From Gracilaria domingensis (Eukaryota; Rhodophyta; Florideophyceae; Gracilariales; Gracilariaceae): 38,100 nt of DNA. Numbering within the stretch: the first letter of the stretch is position 1; every line of letters starts with the position of its first letter. The stretch is from NCBI GenBank assembly GCA_022539475.1, contig VCMS01000299.1, positions 1-38,100 of the forward strand. Direction: 5' to 3'. Below are positions 18,580 to 32,200 of this stretch, piece after piece. The translations under genes were made by a program, and so were the position numbers. A model generated the notes under the pieces. That model made no database searches. It was given only the letters and a program-made list of their open reading frames with translations, and had not been told where the DNA came from.

Positions 18580-21500
18580 CCAGTCCTCTCCCATCCTCAA
18601 ATCGTTTTACAATCTCCTCCACTTCATAATTCTCATCTTCCTCATCTTGCTTCATTAATCTTCTTCCCTCACTCTACTCACCATCATTCTCTCCCAAATT
18701 CACGGTTCTGATTCTTCTCTTCTGCCTTCTCGTAACCAGGTCCTATCCTCCTTGAATATGGTCGAAAGTTGGTTAAGTTGTACCGCATCCGGGAGTTATT
18801 TCTAGGTACCATGTTACATGGGGGTAACGAAACAAGGAATCTCGGGGAATATCTCCATCCTCATTTAAGCGCTGCATGGAACAAATCACCTCTTCCAAAT
18901 AATATAGCTTAGCGGAACGAAAAACTTCCTCCAAACATCCCCCTGCCAAGCTTCAATGTTTTGGAGTAACTGCGTAGTGTGTATGAGACCTTCCACATAC
19001 CCAAATTGGAAACGACACACTGCCGGACACCATCATAAAGTACCCGGTTCTCTCTTTCTTCCAGCTTATCCTCAATTCGCAAGGTCGGGAAAATCGTATG
19101 AAACTGCTGCGCTTGCATCCAACTGCATGCATTAACACCCTCCCCCCCGTCTTCGGCGCATAGCATCCTCCCGTCTTCACCCCTTTTCTGTAAACCACTA
19201 AACACATCATCTGTCCCAGTCGGGCATCAGTAAAGCTTCTTCTCACAAGCAAGTGTCTTTACGGGCTGCCTCCATGTCATCCACTATGCCTCTTCTCGTA
19301 GTCATGTACCTCCCACCATCTGCGTTGATGACGCATCCATGTGATTCGGTTCAACTGGTAATCCTAAGGTCTGGGAGCCTCTCGAAGTCCCTCTCGAAGA
19401 AAGCTCCAGTAATTCCACACTAACATTCCCCGTCAATGAGCTGCTCAAAACTCTCTTCAGCTTCACCAACTCTCCACCGATGCAAAGCCTCCAGAATACA
19501 AACCTCGGTCTGATCTCGACGTTCTTCTTCACCAAATAACATACGCCAGAGAGTCGTTCTTCAGGCATCCCCCAAACGTCTTCTCGTCGACCTCCCATGC
19601 CTCCCATTGGCCGCGTTCAAGGAGTTTATGGCCATGATACGCTGCATGGCAAAAGACTGCATGGTGCACACTTCAAAGTCCTTGGGCTCCAACAAGTGGC
19701 CTCGTGTTGCTTCTGGAGATGTATCGATCATCCACGGGTACACAAGATGTATAATGACATCTCCACCCAGTACGCCACTTGCTTGGTAAGCTTCACCAAA
19801 CTTTAAGCCACGAATCGTCACCTTCATATGCTACTTCTTCAGCCTTCTTCATATTGGGCGCCAACAGCCTGCGTATGTGTCATCGAACGGTCAGTGGTCC
19901 TCGCCTGTGAGACCACAAATGGTACTTCCATCTAAGTCTGTGTCCGCTGGCCAATGGATATCTATGACTTTCCAACAGATTTCTCACCCCTTCGCAACCA
20001 GACTCCCGCAGATGCTGATAACGTTCATCGCTGAACAATTGAATACCCTCGTCCTTGACTTCTTCGTTGATAGGTCACGTCTCTCATTGGCATTCCTTCG
20101 TCTACGGCTTCGTTCTTGAACTCCTCATGCTATCTTGCTCTTCGACTGGCATAGTTTTTTCACTTCTACATCAGAGTCTTTTAAGAGCCCTGCGCATGCG
20201 ATTGCCTTGCCACTTCCGAACGTGTGGCCATTTCTGCGTTGTAGATCGTCTACCGCTTTGGCTCAGACTGTTGGTTCAGTCGCGTCAGTACCAGTGCAGG
20301 TTACATACTCCACCCTGAACCTCGTTGCCAGCTTATCACCGAGCAATCCCAGACTCTTGTCAAATCCTTCCTTCCCAGGAGCTTCTTATTTGAAGGTACC
20401 AGATTCGTGCTGCCTGTGTTGCAGGTACTCACGAACTGCGCATTTCAAACTTTGTCACTTCACCTCATGGCATACGCTCTTCCAATTAAAAATTTGCTTC
20501 TTCTGTCGAACGCTTCTCTGCCAAAGATTGAAGCCTCCTGCAGCAATAAAAGCTAATTGCGTACGTCTTCAAAACGACCCTCAGTTTCGACACTCGCCTC
20601 CTGGAAAAGTATGCAACCAGAGCGTCGAGCGTGAAGGGGTTGTATGCTCATCCATGGTAAAGAATTCATCACTTGATATACAAGAAATTCCAATCTCATG
20701 GTAGTCCCCACAAATCCGCTCCAAATGTTCCAGCAATCCAGGACTTCTCGCCACCTTCAACCCCATCCATTGCAAAATCTTGACAAATGCTTGAATTGTA
20801 CCTGGCCAATGATACCGCAAACATTAGTGCACCTGCGACAGAGGTCCTCGTCATCTTGCTCAAGTCCTTCTCTCTTCCTCAACCAGGACATTATAAATGA
20901 CACAATAGAATGCACCTTGTCAGCAAACCCATAAGACGAGTTGCTTCAATCCATCGTTTAGCACATTGCCAAGGCTCAAGATTTCCCTCGTGGTCATCTT
21001 CGTCCATCTTTTCTCTTCCACAGCGAAACAGAAAGACCTCCACATAGATTCTAATGTTGGGCATAGATTCACAGAGCTCTTTGAGTGCTACATGACGATG
21101 AGCTCCATCAATCAGCACACAATCACTTTCAAGCGATTGTTCTGCACTATGTCCTTCTCGGACACATCCTGAGACAGAACAGCAACGCTCATGGTCCCAA
21201 GTGCCTGTAAGAAGCTTTTGCGTCAATCTCTTCTTTCAGAGCCTCGACATGATTCCGGAACAACCCTCTCACAGTCATTCCGGAACTTGAATGAGCTCAA
21301 TATCGACTTCAACAGACACATACTCTAATGATCTAAGTCAAATACCAAACTCGCTAAACTCGTATCGACATCATCAGGAGGTATCACATCACCTTCATCA
21401 AAGAGTTCATCGACGTTGCTTCCAAGGCTTTCCTTCAGTAGAACCACGTCTTCGTCTTCGTCTCATCCACGTCAATCACTTCCATTGTCACTCCACTGCG

Positions 21501-22281
21501 ATTTACAGCCTGAGTAATAGCTTCCGCAGTGCTGTTTCTCCATGCTCCAGACTACACAATCGTAGCAGTTTGTTTACGAAATGCCGATACAGCACTCTCT
21601 GGGTCGTGGTCATCTTGAATTCTTGCATCTGCTTTCCACCACCGTGAACGTTCGATGGTGTCTCAGCTTTAGTACTGGCGCTTGTTTCCCGCCTTGGGTT
21701 TTTTAGCATTCGACGGGGTTTTCACATGAGCCACTTTCATCGGTATTCGCTTTCGGGCACTGGATGGAGTTTTAGGTTCTACCACTCGCACCCGTTTCCC
21801 AGCAGTATTCGATGGCTTCTCAGGGGCGACGAATTGAACTCGGAGCACCCTTGTCCCCTTCATCAGCGCTTACGACGTCACCCACCTTAGACATTAAGTT
21901 CAGGTCCCAGGCGTAGAAACCGGGCCTGTTCATGTCCTTCAATGTCTTCGGAACAGAATCTTCATCGGTTACACTTAAAGGGATAGGGATAGGAGTGTCA
22001 AGCTCATGAGATATCTTCGCTCGCCATATACCAACTACATCTTCCCTGGTTTTCCCTGCAGAGCATGGCCATGCATTTCCCTTCTGAACGTTGTCTTCCC
22101 TCCACCAGTGTCCGCTTCAACGAGAACAGCTTTCCCAATCGCTGCTTTGTTCCCTCCTGCCCTCCAACAACAAGGTCACTTCTTCGCCTGGTGCGGGCTT
22201 CGAATTAAAAGCTGTGGATGCGTTCCACGTCGCTGCGTTCGGTTCAGCAGTTTTGGTCCCGCTCCGAAGTTGTGGTGCCAT
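18580..22281 (-). pseudogene. Right-arm copy of the ParB-dioxygenase fusion, heavily frameshifted
   Basis: The start corresponds to ATG at 22281 (context ACCATGGC as in the other arm). Segments of all parts are recognisable: the conserved N-terminal domain (about 22.2-21.9 kb), KTPS repeats (about 21.8-21.65 kb), the ParB-like IDGAHRHVAL (about 21.1 kb) and dioxygenase pieces such as GYFMMVSGSVSFPIW (about 19.05 kb). Frames break every one to two hundred bases. It nevertheless keeps bases lost in the other copy, for example GGATTTGTGG near 20712 and a longer G run near 19141, which show the ancestral frame there. Confidence 0.85.
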
Positions 22282-22598
22282 GGTTCATCGAGGCTTTCTC
22301 ACCTTTCGAGAGCGTCTCATTGACCCTTTCCCAGTCCCCTCATATCCATTATATGGTGCCAGTGTGTGTGATATACACGAGTCCTGGTGTTCTCAAATCG
22401 TACGTTTGCTCCCGTGAAGTTGCAACCGCTCGTGTTCGAATCTCCGCCCTTTCTCGCGTGAGCACAATGGACGCAACCACTCACGTTCAAAACGGCTGCA
22501 ATGCCCACGTGAGCAGTGTGGGTACAGTTCCTGATGGTTATAAATGGTTGGATCAATGTCTGATTCCGTCCTGGTTGACCACTGTTCCCGCCTTTCAT

Positions 22599-22734
22599 CA
22601 TCTTTGAACATCGCCCGAGCGCCGTGTGGGAACCGCGGTTCGCCGAGTTCATAGCCGAGATCATAGCTATGATCTCGGCTATGAACTCGGCGAACCGCGG
22701 TTCCCACAGGGCGCTCGGGCGATGTTCAAAGATG
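22599..22734. repeat. 136-bp near-perfect palindrome between divergent genes
   Basis: It runs from CATCTTTGAACATCGCCCGA to its complement and is centred on ATAGCTAT at 22666/22667. I find one mismatch across the 68-bp arms (GCCGTG against GCCCTG). It contains GAACCGCGGTTC at both shoulders of the 74-bp core. It lies midway between the methyltransferase-SET and ParB-dioxygenase copies, as in the other arm. It could act as a shared operator or binding site for an element-encoded protein, a hairpin, or a tiny foldback element. Confidence 0.9.
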
Positions 22735-23010
22735 TACGAACCCAGTGTTTTCTACGTGGTTTTACATACTAGACATATAATGCACTGCACATACTGAGGT
22801 GCCCCACCGGTTGATGTGATTAGATCCCACTCTCGTCTCTCTATTTCATTACCCGCTCAGTTCTCGGTAATCCGTCGCAACCGCGCTCTCCACCTTGTTT
22901 CCGACGCTTCCCGACGTTTCCGACGCTTCCCACCATTTAAACATCTCCGAAACTTCTACCGTTTCACAATACTCGTTTACTTCGCGTCCTTTCCGATTCT
23001 CAGTTCTTAC

Positions 23011-26000
23011 ATGGGTCCACCGGAAATGACGCTCCTCGGACTGTTAAGCAGAGTGTGCTGGCCGATGAACCACGGCACGGTATCCTCTAGCGCATCCTCT
23101 AGGGCGTCGTTCGATTCAGCCAGCATGCAACGCGTTTCTTGAAAGGTTTGGGGTTGTTCATTGAGTTGCGAGATGCGTATGCCGCTTCAAGAAGTGGTAC
23201 TGGTAATCCGCGTGAAGTTGGGTACACGAAGTTGTGGAATACGCTGTGTCAAACCGTGAACACCTGGCATGTGCACGAGAGTTCATCACCACTGCGGTCA
23301 AGGGTCCTTTCCAAAACTACTCCGCAAAAGAACTCACGAAGATCTGTCTGGACGTGCGTTTTCTGAGCAGGGTCTACAAATATACGCGTATCACTGATCT
23401 AGACGACGAGAATTCTGATCGGCGCGTGAGAGATTTGTTTACCTGGAGTCTTGAAAAGGATGTCGACAACGGTAACTCGTTCATAGAACGGCTTTCTGGA
23501 ATGACCTTTTCAAACGACATGGTCCAGGCAGTAAGCAGACGAAGAGAACTACGTCAGGATTGGGCCTCCACTCGTTTTCAGCAGTTACTCTATCTCTCTT
23601 TCGTGAAGCATATAACTTCGGAGAGAAAATCTCCCAGCAGCGAAGAGAGGAAGACCGGGAAGGAACCCATAAGCTGTGCAGTTCGTCGACGACTACATAG
23701 CTTCGAATGAGACGCACGGGAGACGGATGGCACATGCAGTGCAAACAATTTGTAAGGGATGGGATTTCTTTGCCTCAACCTTAGGCTTTGGTGATGGTGA
23801 GCAGATGTTGCTGCCATACCTGCTTGTAGAAAAGAAGTCGCTTGGGTTCCATGTCATTGAATCCCGCTCTGTTGGGTACAGTCCGGAGTCAGCTTTCATA
23901 CGTTGGGGAAGAACTGAAACCCACGTTGGATGTGAACGACACCGTTTCTTGGGTTCATACTCTTCCGGATACTATCGACGGCCAACTTACGGGAGTCGGC
24001 AAAGGAATTCTTGGCAGATTTCATTGTGTTGAATGGCTTCCTATACAAAATGTCCCAACGTCAAGATGGAATTTGTTGGAAAGCTTCAGACCTGCCGCCC
24101 CGCACGAGTACCACCCCGTTTCAATGTATTCTCCGAAGAGTACGTGTCTCCTATTCGTCAAGCGATGTCTGTACATAACTTCCAACCATCTCGACTTATC
24201 TCTAGGGCCGCTCCTTCAGGGCAGGATGGAGAAGTAATACCGTCACGGTTAAGTGAGGACTCGATACAGATTCCGAGCTCCTCCAAGAGGAACGCCCGCA
24301 GGAAGAGCTCAGTTAACTCCGATGTCATCGTCATCCTCGATAGCGACAATGAAGAAGTGATACACCTGGTGCCTCTGTTGGGGCGAAAGATAACGTTCCA
24401 GATGGGGTTCTCCCTCCTCATGACTTTGATGACACGCGCCCGTTAAATGCTCTAGATGTGGTGCGAGGAAGCATGGAGAAGCAATTCTCAATGCATTGTG
24501 TCGGATATGACGAACTGTGGAGGCCCATGGTACTATCTTCCCATCGGATACATCTTTGGAAGGCAACGTTCAGTTCGTGCTCACAGACCCACCATATGGC
24601 ATCCGCCGACAGCGAGTACGACGAATTGGCTGACGATGATATGGACAATACTGCGGACATCATGGCATCCATGCTTCGACCAGGGGACATTTCGTTTGTT
24701 CTGCAGTATCGACCAGTTTGGAGACTGGGAAGAGATTTTGCGAGAGCACAAGTCGGAGACGCAAGCGGAAAGAAAACCGCATCATTCTTAGTGGATTCGA
24801 CGCCCATGAACTTCATTCGTTCTCGTTCGAACCCCTTGAAGAACCCTGCGCGTAATACTACTCGCGTGTTTGGGGCGACGGAGTACGCCGTGCATGGCGT
24901 GAGGAATGGAAACCCGTACGCGGAACAGAAGGTAATGGTGAACTATCAGAACTTCAACTACGTTTCAGCTCGCTATCCTGGGCACTAGTCTATCATTGAC
25001 CAGGTTCCAAATCTTACGCCTGGGGAGAGTGTCCGATGGAGAGTGAAGAGTGGTAGAAGAATTCGAACCGCGAAGGCTCGTCCAGAACAAAAGTCGAGGC
25101 AGCTACTGATGGAGCTGATAGCGAGGTTCTCGAATCCCGGGGATGTTGTGGTTGATCTCTACTCCGGGACGTTCTCGTGCGCGCTGGCATGTATGGATAT
25201 TGAGGGGCCTCGGCGTTTCATTGGATGTGAGCAAGATGAGCAGTGTTTCTCTCATGCCAAGCACAATGCTATTGTGCATTACGCAAGAAAGGTGTGGCGC
25301 AATGAATTGGAGATGAAAGAACCGGTTACGAATGAGGTAGTTCAAGCGTCTTATGTGGTGGATGCCAAATTTCCTGAACGGAAACGAAAGACTTCGACCA
25401 TATGGAATGCACCCAAGGGATTCCCATCGTACCAATCTTTCCCATTCCATATCATGTCGTACCTATCCACCTATTGGAATGAACCTGGTCTTATCACTAC
25501 GTACAAAGAGAACCGTTCCATGAGTGGCCACTTGCCTTACAAGGGAAGATGACTACGTTGGACAGTCACACTTTACTCTCTGTCGAGGCGACATCGCTAT
25601 GGCTCTATGTGAAGAAGTCGAATATCAAACATGCAGCAAGTGGAAATGGAGTATTTACGAGTAGGGCGTTTTCCGAACGGAGGTTATTGGATACTTTTAT
25701 GGGACCTTGGTGTATCATGATCTAAGCCGACGCAATACCACACATTTGACGTATGGAGACGGAATGCTGGGGGCCACTGCATCTCGGTTCAGGAAGTATT
25801 GCATGCAAGTGTGGGTGAAGGGGCAAGTGTACAACACTCTCCCGCATTATGGTACTGAAGTCAACGCTGGTCATGCCTGGATAGTTCCTGCTCCTTTCTG
25901 TGTAGCGGGCTATATCAATGACGCTCATATCGTGAAGGTGATAAGGACAAGGAATTGGAAGAAATGGATTCTAACATGGCACGCAAACAAAATGTATTCA

Positions 26001-26143
26001 TTCGCCAGCCCACAGAGTATCAGGCTACAACTTTGGGGCTTTTGGAGAACTACAGACTCCTCGTAGTCACGCCCTCAAGGGACATTAAGGAGCACGACGA
26101 AATTTACGTTGACTATGGACCCACATATCCTTGGGAAAGTTAA
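23011..26143 (+). pseudogene. Right-arm copy of the methyltransferase-SET fusion
   Basis: The start ATG 23011 is equivalent to 7565. The segment 23234-23710 reads continuously across the place where the left copy is frameshifted, and 25043-25552 reads through the second break (DIEGPRRFIGCEQDEQCF). Damage specific to this copy includes frameshifts near 23650, 23900 and 24360, loss of the DPPY region frame (CACAGACCCACCATATGGCA at 24582 followed by deleted bases), and TAT changed to TAG at 24986-24988. More frameshifts occur near 25510, 25680 and 25925. The SET C-terminus (EIYVDYGPTYPWES) is kept. Confidence 0.85.
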
Positions 26144-26612
26144 CCTAGGTTCTCAGACAATGTCCTTGAACTTCGTATGGGCTCAATGTAGTGAGGAAAG
26201 CTTTTTGCTGAAGTAAATTGTATTGAACAATTGTGCTATGATTGCAGAAATACTACTCATATGTACACTCAAGCTGTACTGTGTAACATATTGATGCATA
26301 TAGTGGTATGAAAGATCGTTGAAAGTGCCGTACTTGTATATGCAGGGCGCAACATCCGGGAAAATCGGACCAAGTCCGGAATATGGACCCGGGAAAGGTC
26401 CAAAAATTGAATGCCGATCCGCCACAAATGCTGCAGAATGCTTTTCTCCATATATGCAGTACGAGGTTAAATTCCCCTCCCCTTCACATATCAGTCCTGC
26501 ACACCGAGTACGTGACCCTCACATATCACTCTCAATCATATACCTTCAGTATCGTTCACGTTTCTATATCTGTTCCGTAATACTACCGCGCACGAAGGCC
26601 GAAGGATCTCGG
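26144..26612 (+). promoter_or_regulatory. Right-arm copy of the promoter region of the coiled-coil gene
   Basis: This is nearly identical to 3936-4399 in reverse. The GGACC/TCCGG cluster and the TATATGCAG stretches are preserved. There is no separate gene. Confidence 0.35.
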
Positions 26613-29160
26613 ATGGCCCCTCAACGTGCGGAGCATGCAGGTGGTAAACCGCGAAAGTCATCGGTACCGCCGGAGCGCTGGGATACTGGGGTGGCCAAAC
26701 GTAGGAGCGCGGTCGTCTCACGAAGTAGTGCTACTAATGGGAGAGGTAGCCGAGACCAAGCACCTCGTGCTGGACTTCGCAAACCAAAATCTTCATCTAC
26801 AGTATCGAAAGTAAAACCGAGAAGGAGGTCAGGAGCTTCCACATGCACTACGGAACGCACAGTAAGTGAAACCGTTCAAGCCAAGGATAGTGCAATGCGT
26901 GGGCCTGTTACACGCCACATGGCTGCAATAGAAGAGCCAAGGGTCAGTGATGATGGAAATGTAGATGTCAAAGCGATGAAAGGAAATAAGAGAAGAACGG
27001 CTGTACGTCAGAATGTAAGGAGGACAAGAGGCAGTGGAGGAACAGAAGGTCCTCGTATCGATGATTGTTTCGACAAGGTGAGAACTGCGGATGACAATGC
27101 GGAGATGGAAACCGTGGATTGCGCCATCGTGAGAGCCTAACCTAGAGCCGAACCTGGGGATAGGGAGATACCCAGAAGCGCTGCCGGAACAGAACGTAAC
27201 AGTTATGATTCGAGAAAAGTGAAGAGGAACGAGAAAATGAATGAGGGTGTCTCTCGTGCCAAGAAAGGCAGTGGAAGAAAGGAGCGGGAGTCCACGGACG
27301 CAGTAGATATCCCAAGTGACGTCGAGGACAAGGATAACGTGGAGGCGAACGATAACGTGGACGCCGGAAATGCAACGCATATGGCTCCCATCGAAGGCAG
27401 GCATGATTCCGTCCCTCATATTGGGTCCAGACACAAGGAAGACGAAGACGAAGACGAGATACAACCGACACCAGTCACAGGTGAGTCACAGAGAAACAGG
27501 TTCAATCAGGTCAGAAGAAGGACGAACCATGGAAATGAGAATAGACGGTGGGAACGATCGGCAACCTGTCATAGCAAACGCCGGTAGAGAAGTATGGAAC
27601 GATAAAGATGTTGATCGTGGTGCTTTGTCACGGAGCTTTTCCCTGCATGGTGCAATGGAAGAAGATGAAGATGAATCCCTTACTCCGCGATACGAGCTTT
27701 TGGAAAAGATCGGGAAACTGAAGGAGATCTGAATCCTACAATAGAGGACAAGCAAAGACTGAAAATTAGCGTACGACTTGCTCAGAAGAACATAGATCAA
27801 CTGGAGGTTAAGGTCAGAGAACAAGAGGTTCTCATACACTCTTTGAGAGAGGCTCTCAGACGTGGAGGGAAAAGGAACGAACGTGACAGTAACAAGAGCA
27901 GGAAGCGGTACAAAATTGACGTGAACGACGAGTTTGTTGGTGTTGCGAAGACCGTCTATGGCTCCATACTTCAATACGCCAAAGACGAGACAAGAGAGCT
28001 ATGCTTCGAGATGAGTATACCGGCAAGAAACTGGGGCAACCGAAGTGAGACAGTTGGACCTGAGAAAGACGACAGTGTGCTGGTTGTTGATGGGAAGGAG
28101 ATAGTGCCACGGTGCCCAATGGATCTTGCCATGGAGATGAGGGCGTACACGCCATCCGTACGTGGTGGAGGCGACCATTTGTTGATGCAAATTGTGAAGA
28201 CGGAGGTAATGAAGCCACGTTGGGAATCTATCCGAGGAATGAAAATGGAAGATGACTGTGTGAAACAGTTAACGCACGACATTTGTTTGCGCAGAAGGTT
28301 GAAACAGGCTTTAAGTGATGCAATAGGTGTTCAAAAACTCCATGCGAAGGAGAAGTTATTGATGGGACTAGGTTACGACATGCTTGTAAGGACCCCGATA
28401 AAAAATGATGAAAGGGGCAGAACAAGTATGAAATACAAACCAGAGAGGTACGTGAAAAACTCCTACCCAAAGATGCAAATGGATGTGAGATTCTGTCGTC
28501 GTGGAGAACTCAGAAGGTAGAAGATATATGTTTCTCGGGCTTTAACCCATATCATGCAACCGAAGATGAACCATGTGACTTGCTTTTTCGGAACAGCCTG
28601 AGCTTGGAGGTGCTGCGTAAGTTCATGGGCTACGACGTTTTACAAACAAGTTCGAGGAATACCGAAGAGAGGGATCCAGTGGATGGAACAATTATGCATC
28701 TGGCACGTCTTGATGCCTGGATAGCGTCCGTTGTTCGCGCGACAGAGTCTGAACGAGGGAGAGGTGGTAAGAGACAAGTGTTGTTCTCCAACTTGTTCGG
28801 GAAATATCTACCACTGGCACTTGAGAGTATACTGAAGACCGTGAGGGTCCGCATGCAGCAGAGTTATCCAACAGAGTTCAGAAATGGCCCATCGAATGCT
28901 GAAGATGCGCGGCATGGAAATGATGACCGGGTGGGCACTGTGGTTTACTGGATTCCGTCGAAAAGGAAAATGTACCTTGCTGTCCGAGAAGATGTGTTAT
29001 GGGAGAGATCTCTGAGAAGCTCGGAGCTGTACTGGATTGCTATGTTGGATGCTGCAGTCGGGGAGACCGTATGTTCTACGACATAACTGCAGAGAGGGAT
29101 GTGAGGGAAAGGTCTGTGCAAGAAGGATTACATGAGGAGAATTGGATAGAACGTCACTAA
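26613..29160 (+). pseudogene. Right-arm copy of the unknown coiled-coil protein
   Basis: ATG 26613 matches the left-arm start. The frame is open to 27138-27140, where GAA has become TAA (a nonsense substitution). Further frameshifts lie near 27550, 27725, 28410, 28520 and 29000. The coiled coil and the region MDLAMEMRAYTPSVRGGGD are still readable, and the original stop TAA is at 29158-29160. High nucleotide identity with the left copy suggests recent duplication. Confidence 0.88.
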
Positions 29161-29225
29161 TGCATTATGGTTTACGTTACGAAAGTTTGGTGATTGGATG
29201 GTAGTGTAAAAGAGCTCGGGGATTG

Positions 29226-32200
29226 CTAGAATCTGTTAATGTAGAATCGGTGGAACTTCCAGTGCAATGGAGGGAAAAAGGGGCGTGCGGGATAGTTTTG
29301 TCGGAGGATGTGTACCGAGCCTTTGATCGAAGAGAATGGGACGAGACCGAACCATGGGGATACAGATGCAGTTGTTGACCGTTTTAGAGAATTGGAGGTT
29401 TGCAATGTGTCATCTTCCTCGTCATCCGTGGCCCAGCGGAGGGAAATGCAGTTCAAGGATTCGTCAATGTTATCCAACGGCTCCGTTACCTCGAAGAAGC
29501 GAACAAAGGCAAATTCTGAATCGGAATTGCTTTGGTTACATCTGCTAAAGCGAACCAGGGCAGAGACTTTGCATACCCATGCGGTCGGGAAGTCACAACC
29601 GGAAGGAGGAGTTCCATTAGCCAGGACGGTAGAGAATTTTGGGGACTTGGAAGGGCCGAAAGAAGTGGTTGCAAAAATACGTTCACACAAAGAGACCTCC
29701 GGCTCTCGCAGTCTAATGCATTGAAAGTGACGATCGTAGTCATCCAACGAGGGGCAGAATCCAGAAACAATGTAAGCGGAGTTAACGACGGTGATTTTGA
29801 TGTCATGGGGGTTGTCCAACGGTTGAAGAGTTTCTAAGCTTAGGGTACGGAAGGAAGAGAGGGCGTCGCGAGAGATTTGGTTGATGAACTGCAATGTAGT
29901 TTTGGAGAACAAATCTGTGAGAGCAGATGACGGGACGTTTGGATGGGACCGTAGATACTTGTCGGCCGTGATGATGTCGAAGAGAGAGAATGAACTACCA
30001 TCACGAACCATGGAGGGACACCGCTGCGACAAACGACTGGCCGAGTTGGTAGAAATGGAGAAGTGTTTCCTTAACGAGATGGAGTGTAAGAAATCCTGCG
30101 ACTCTTGGATTGAGTCCACTGTTTCCTTATGCGCAGTTGATCTTCTGCGAGAGGTACGGCGGTAGTGGTTCTTGAAGAGGAGATGCGCGTGCTCGTACAC
30201 ACCTGCATCACCGAAATGGAGGCCTCCGTATCGACGGATGTCTGGAATGATGTGATCCAGGAGATGGAATTTGAGAGTACGAAAGTTGGAGGCTTGATAT
30301 GGACCCAAAACTGAAACAGTTTGAGTCTTGAAGTTCTTGATGAGAGTCTCCAAAGAGCGTAAGCGATCATCAGTCCATTCTGGGGCAGTGTGGTAGTGAA
30401 GAACGTTATTGACGAGATCGACGTAAGAGGTGAAAATGGTGGTTATTGGGGCGGGAGATACTTCACCGCAGCAACGGTCGAAGAATCCACCGATGAAGGG
30501 GAAGACCATGTCGAGGGCGCGATATTCCTTTGCTTCTAGCATGCCTCTGATTCCGTCAGTGGTGAAGAAGCCGTTGAGAGACTTACCCTTTTCAGATGTC
30601 GAGAAATCAATATGAAGCCCTGGAGCCGGAAACGAGCGTTCGATGTCAGCTAGGATGGAGTTGGCGTGAGTAAGAATAGATGCTCTGATGGACCGAAACG
30701 ACCTGGAGGATCCATTGAAGCCCACGGAAGTGTGAAGAATTTCGGACTTCAGGCGTTCGATTGTGGCGAGTTTGATGAGTTTAGAGATGCCAAGGTGAAA
30801 GTTGTGAAGGGGCTCGAAGGAGAAGATTGAATAAGGAGTGAGCAGTGAAGAGATGTTGAGAAGAGGGTAAGATTCCAGAAAGGACTTGTATGGAGAGAGA
30901 GAGGTGGAGTGGAGAAGTTCTGCAGCTTCTTCTTTGAGGTTCCTTGCAACCCGTGGCCTATGGGAGAGGAGAGCAGAATCTGCCTCGAGAAGTAGCTCAT
31001 CATGTCTTTTTCTGGTCTGCAAAGTGTGTGAGAGGGTTCGCTCTGTGAGAGTAGGTTGGTAGAGGTTGAGTTTTGAACGAGGGAGGAGACACCGGTGGCA
31101 GGGTTTGCTTGGCTTTGTGCCATGAAGTACTGCGAGAATGTCCTTGGCTTCGGGGATGTCAGCGCTGTAGTTGGAGATGACTGGATGGCATTGACGAAGG
31201 ACTCCTTTGGCGTCGCGGAAGGGAAAACCTTCATACCGATATGATACAGAGGTTTGAGGATGGTTTCTAGGGACGCCTGGACGAGCTGCATGCGCACAAT
31301 GCGGGTCACGCTGGGGGTTGAGAGAGCGACTTCCAAGGAATCTGTGTCAGTGGAGGACGAGTCGGAGGTGAAGGATGTGGGTATGTATCCGACGAGTGTG
31401 TAGTTCTGCGTGATGCACTTTCTGCGGAAGGAGTCATTGAAATTGAGGAGGGTGATGTGAAGAGGATACGACGTAACAGAAGAACTTTTCAAAGAGGTGG
31501 AAGACTTGTCTGAATATAGTTGAACGAGGCCGACGAACGAGTCTGTGCCGGTGATACTGGGATCGTGCCAGATGACGTCGGGGTCCGGAGAATGCATGAT
31601 ATGCCTCTTGATAGTCGGGACGACATGGCGGCCGAGTTCCGAAGCCATAGGGTGTGCAATTGCGGTAGTTCCTGTTCTTGAAGCTTGTTTGACTGGATGA
31701 AAGAAGGAGTTGCTGTGGGATGCGAGACGAAGTTGTTGTAGGAGAACCTGAACGGGGTCCCTGAGGTAGAGGGTGGCGGAGAAGTTATTGTTTTTGTCAT
31801 GGATGATGGTTGAGGTGAACCCAATGGAGCTGACTGTTTCTTCGAAGATTTTGGAGTGCAGTTTCAGACATTCGGCAGCGGAAGTGATGGAGGTCTGGAA
31901 GAGGAAGAGGGAAAGGTGGATTGCTTGAGAATGTTGATGAGCTCGTCAGCAGAACGCTTTCCGAGTTTTGTGGCGATGGAGGATATGTAGGTGACGAGGT
32001 TATGGATGTAGTCTTTCTGTGAGGGTGGAGAGGGGGAGAAGGCGTTACCTGAGCCTGTGGAAGGGGACTGGGAGGCGAGTTGGTGATGCGGGCTGAGTAT
32101 CTGTGCTGCGTCGGATGAGCGTAGGGAGAGAGCAAGCTGTTCCTGGAGATAAGGGTCGTCGTCTGCGAGTGCTACGTTATCGGACGGGCGGTTAGACGGG

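Larger units (their letters stand above)
17907..30540 (-). repeat. Right arm of giant inverted repeat
   Basis: This is the inverted copy of 1-13257. The part next to the N gap (about 17.9-22.3 kb) differs from the left arm by very frequent single-base insertions and deletions, whereas the outer part (about 26-30.5 kb) is much closer to it. This arm has the better copy of the transposase, while the other genes are more broken here than in the left arm. It could be the second long inverted end of one element, a second head-to-head copy, or partly an assembly product. The outer limit given is only where the left arm leaves the window. Confidence 0.9.
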
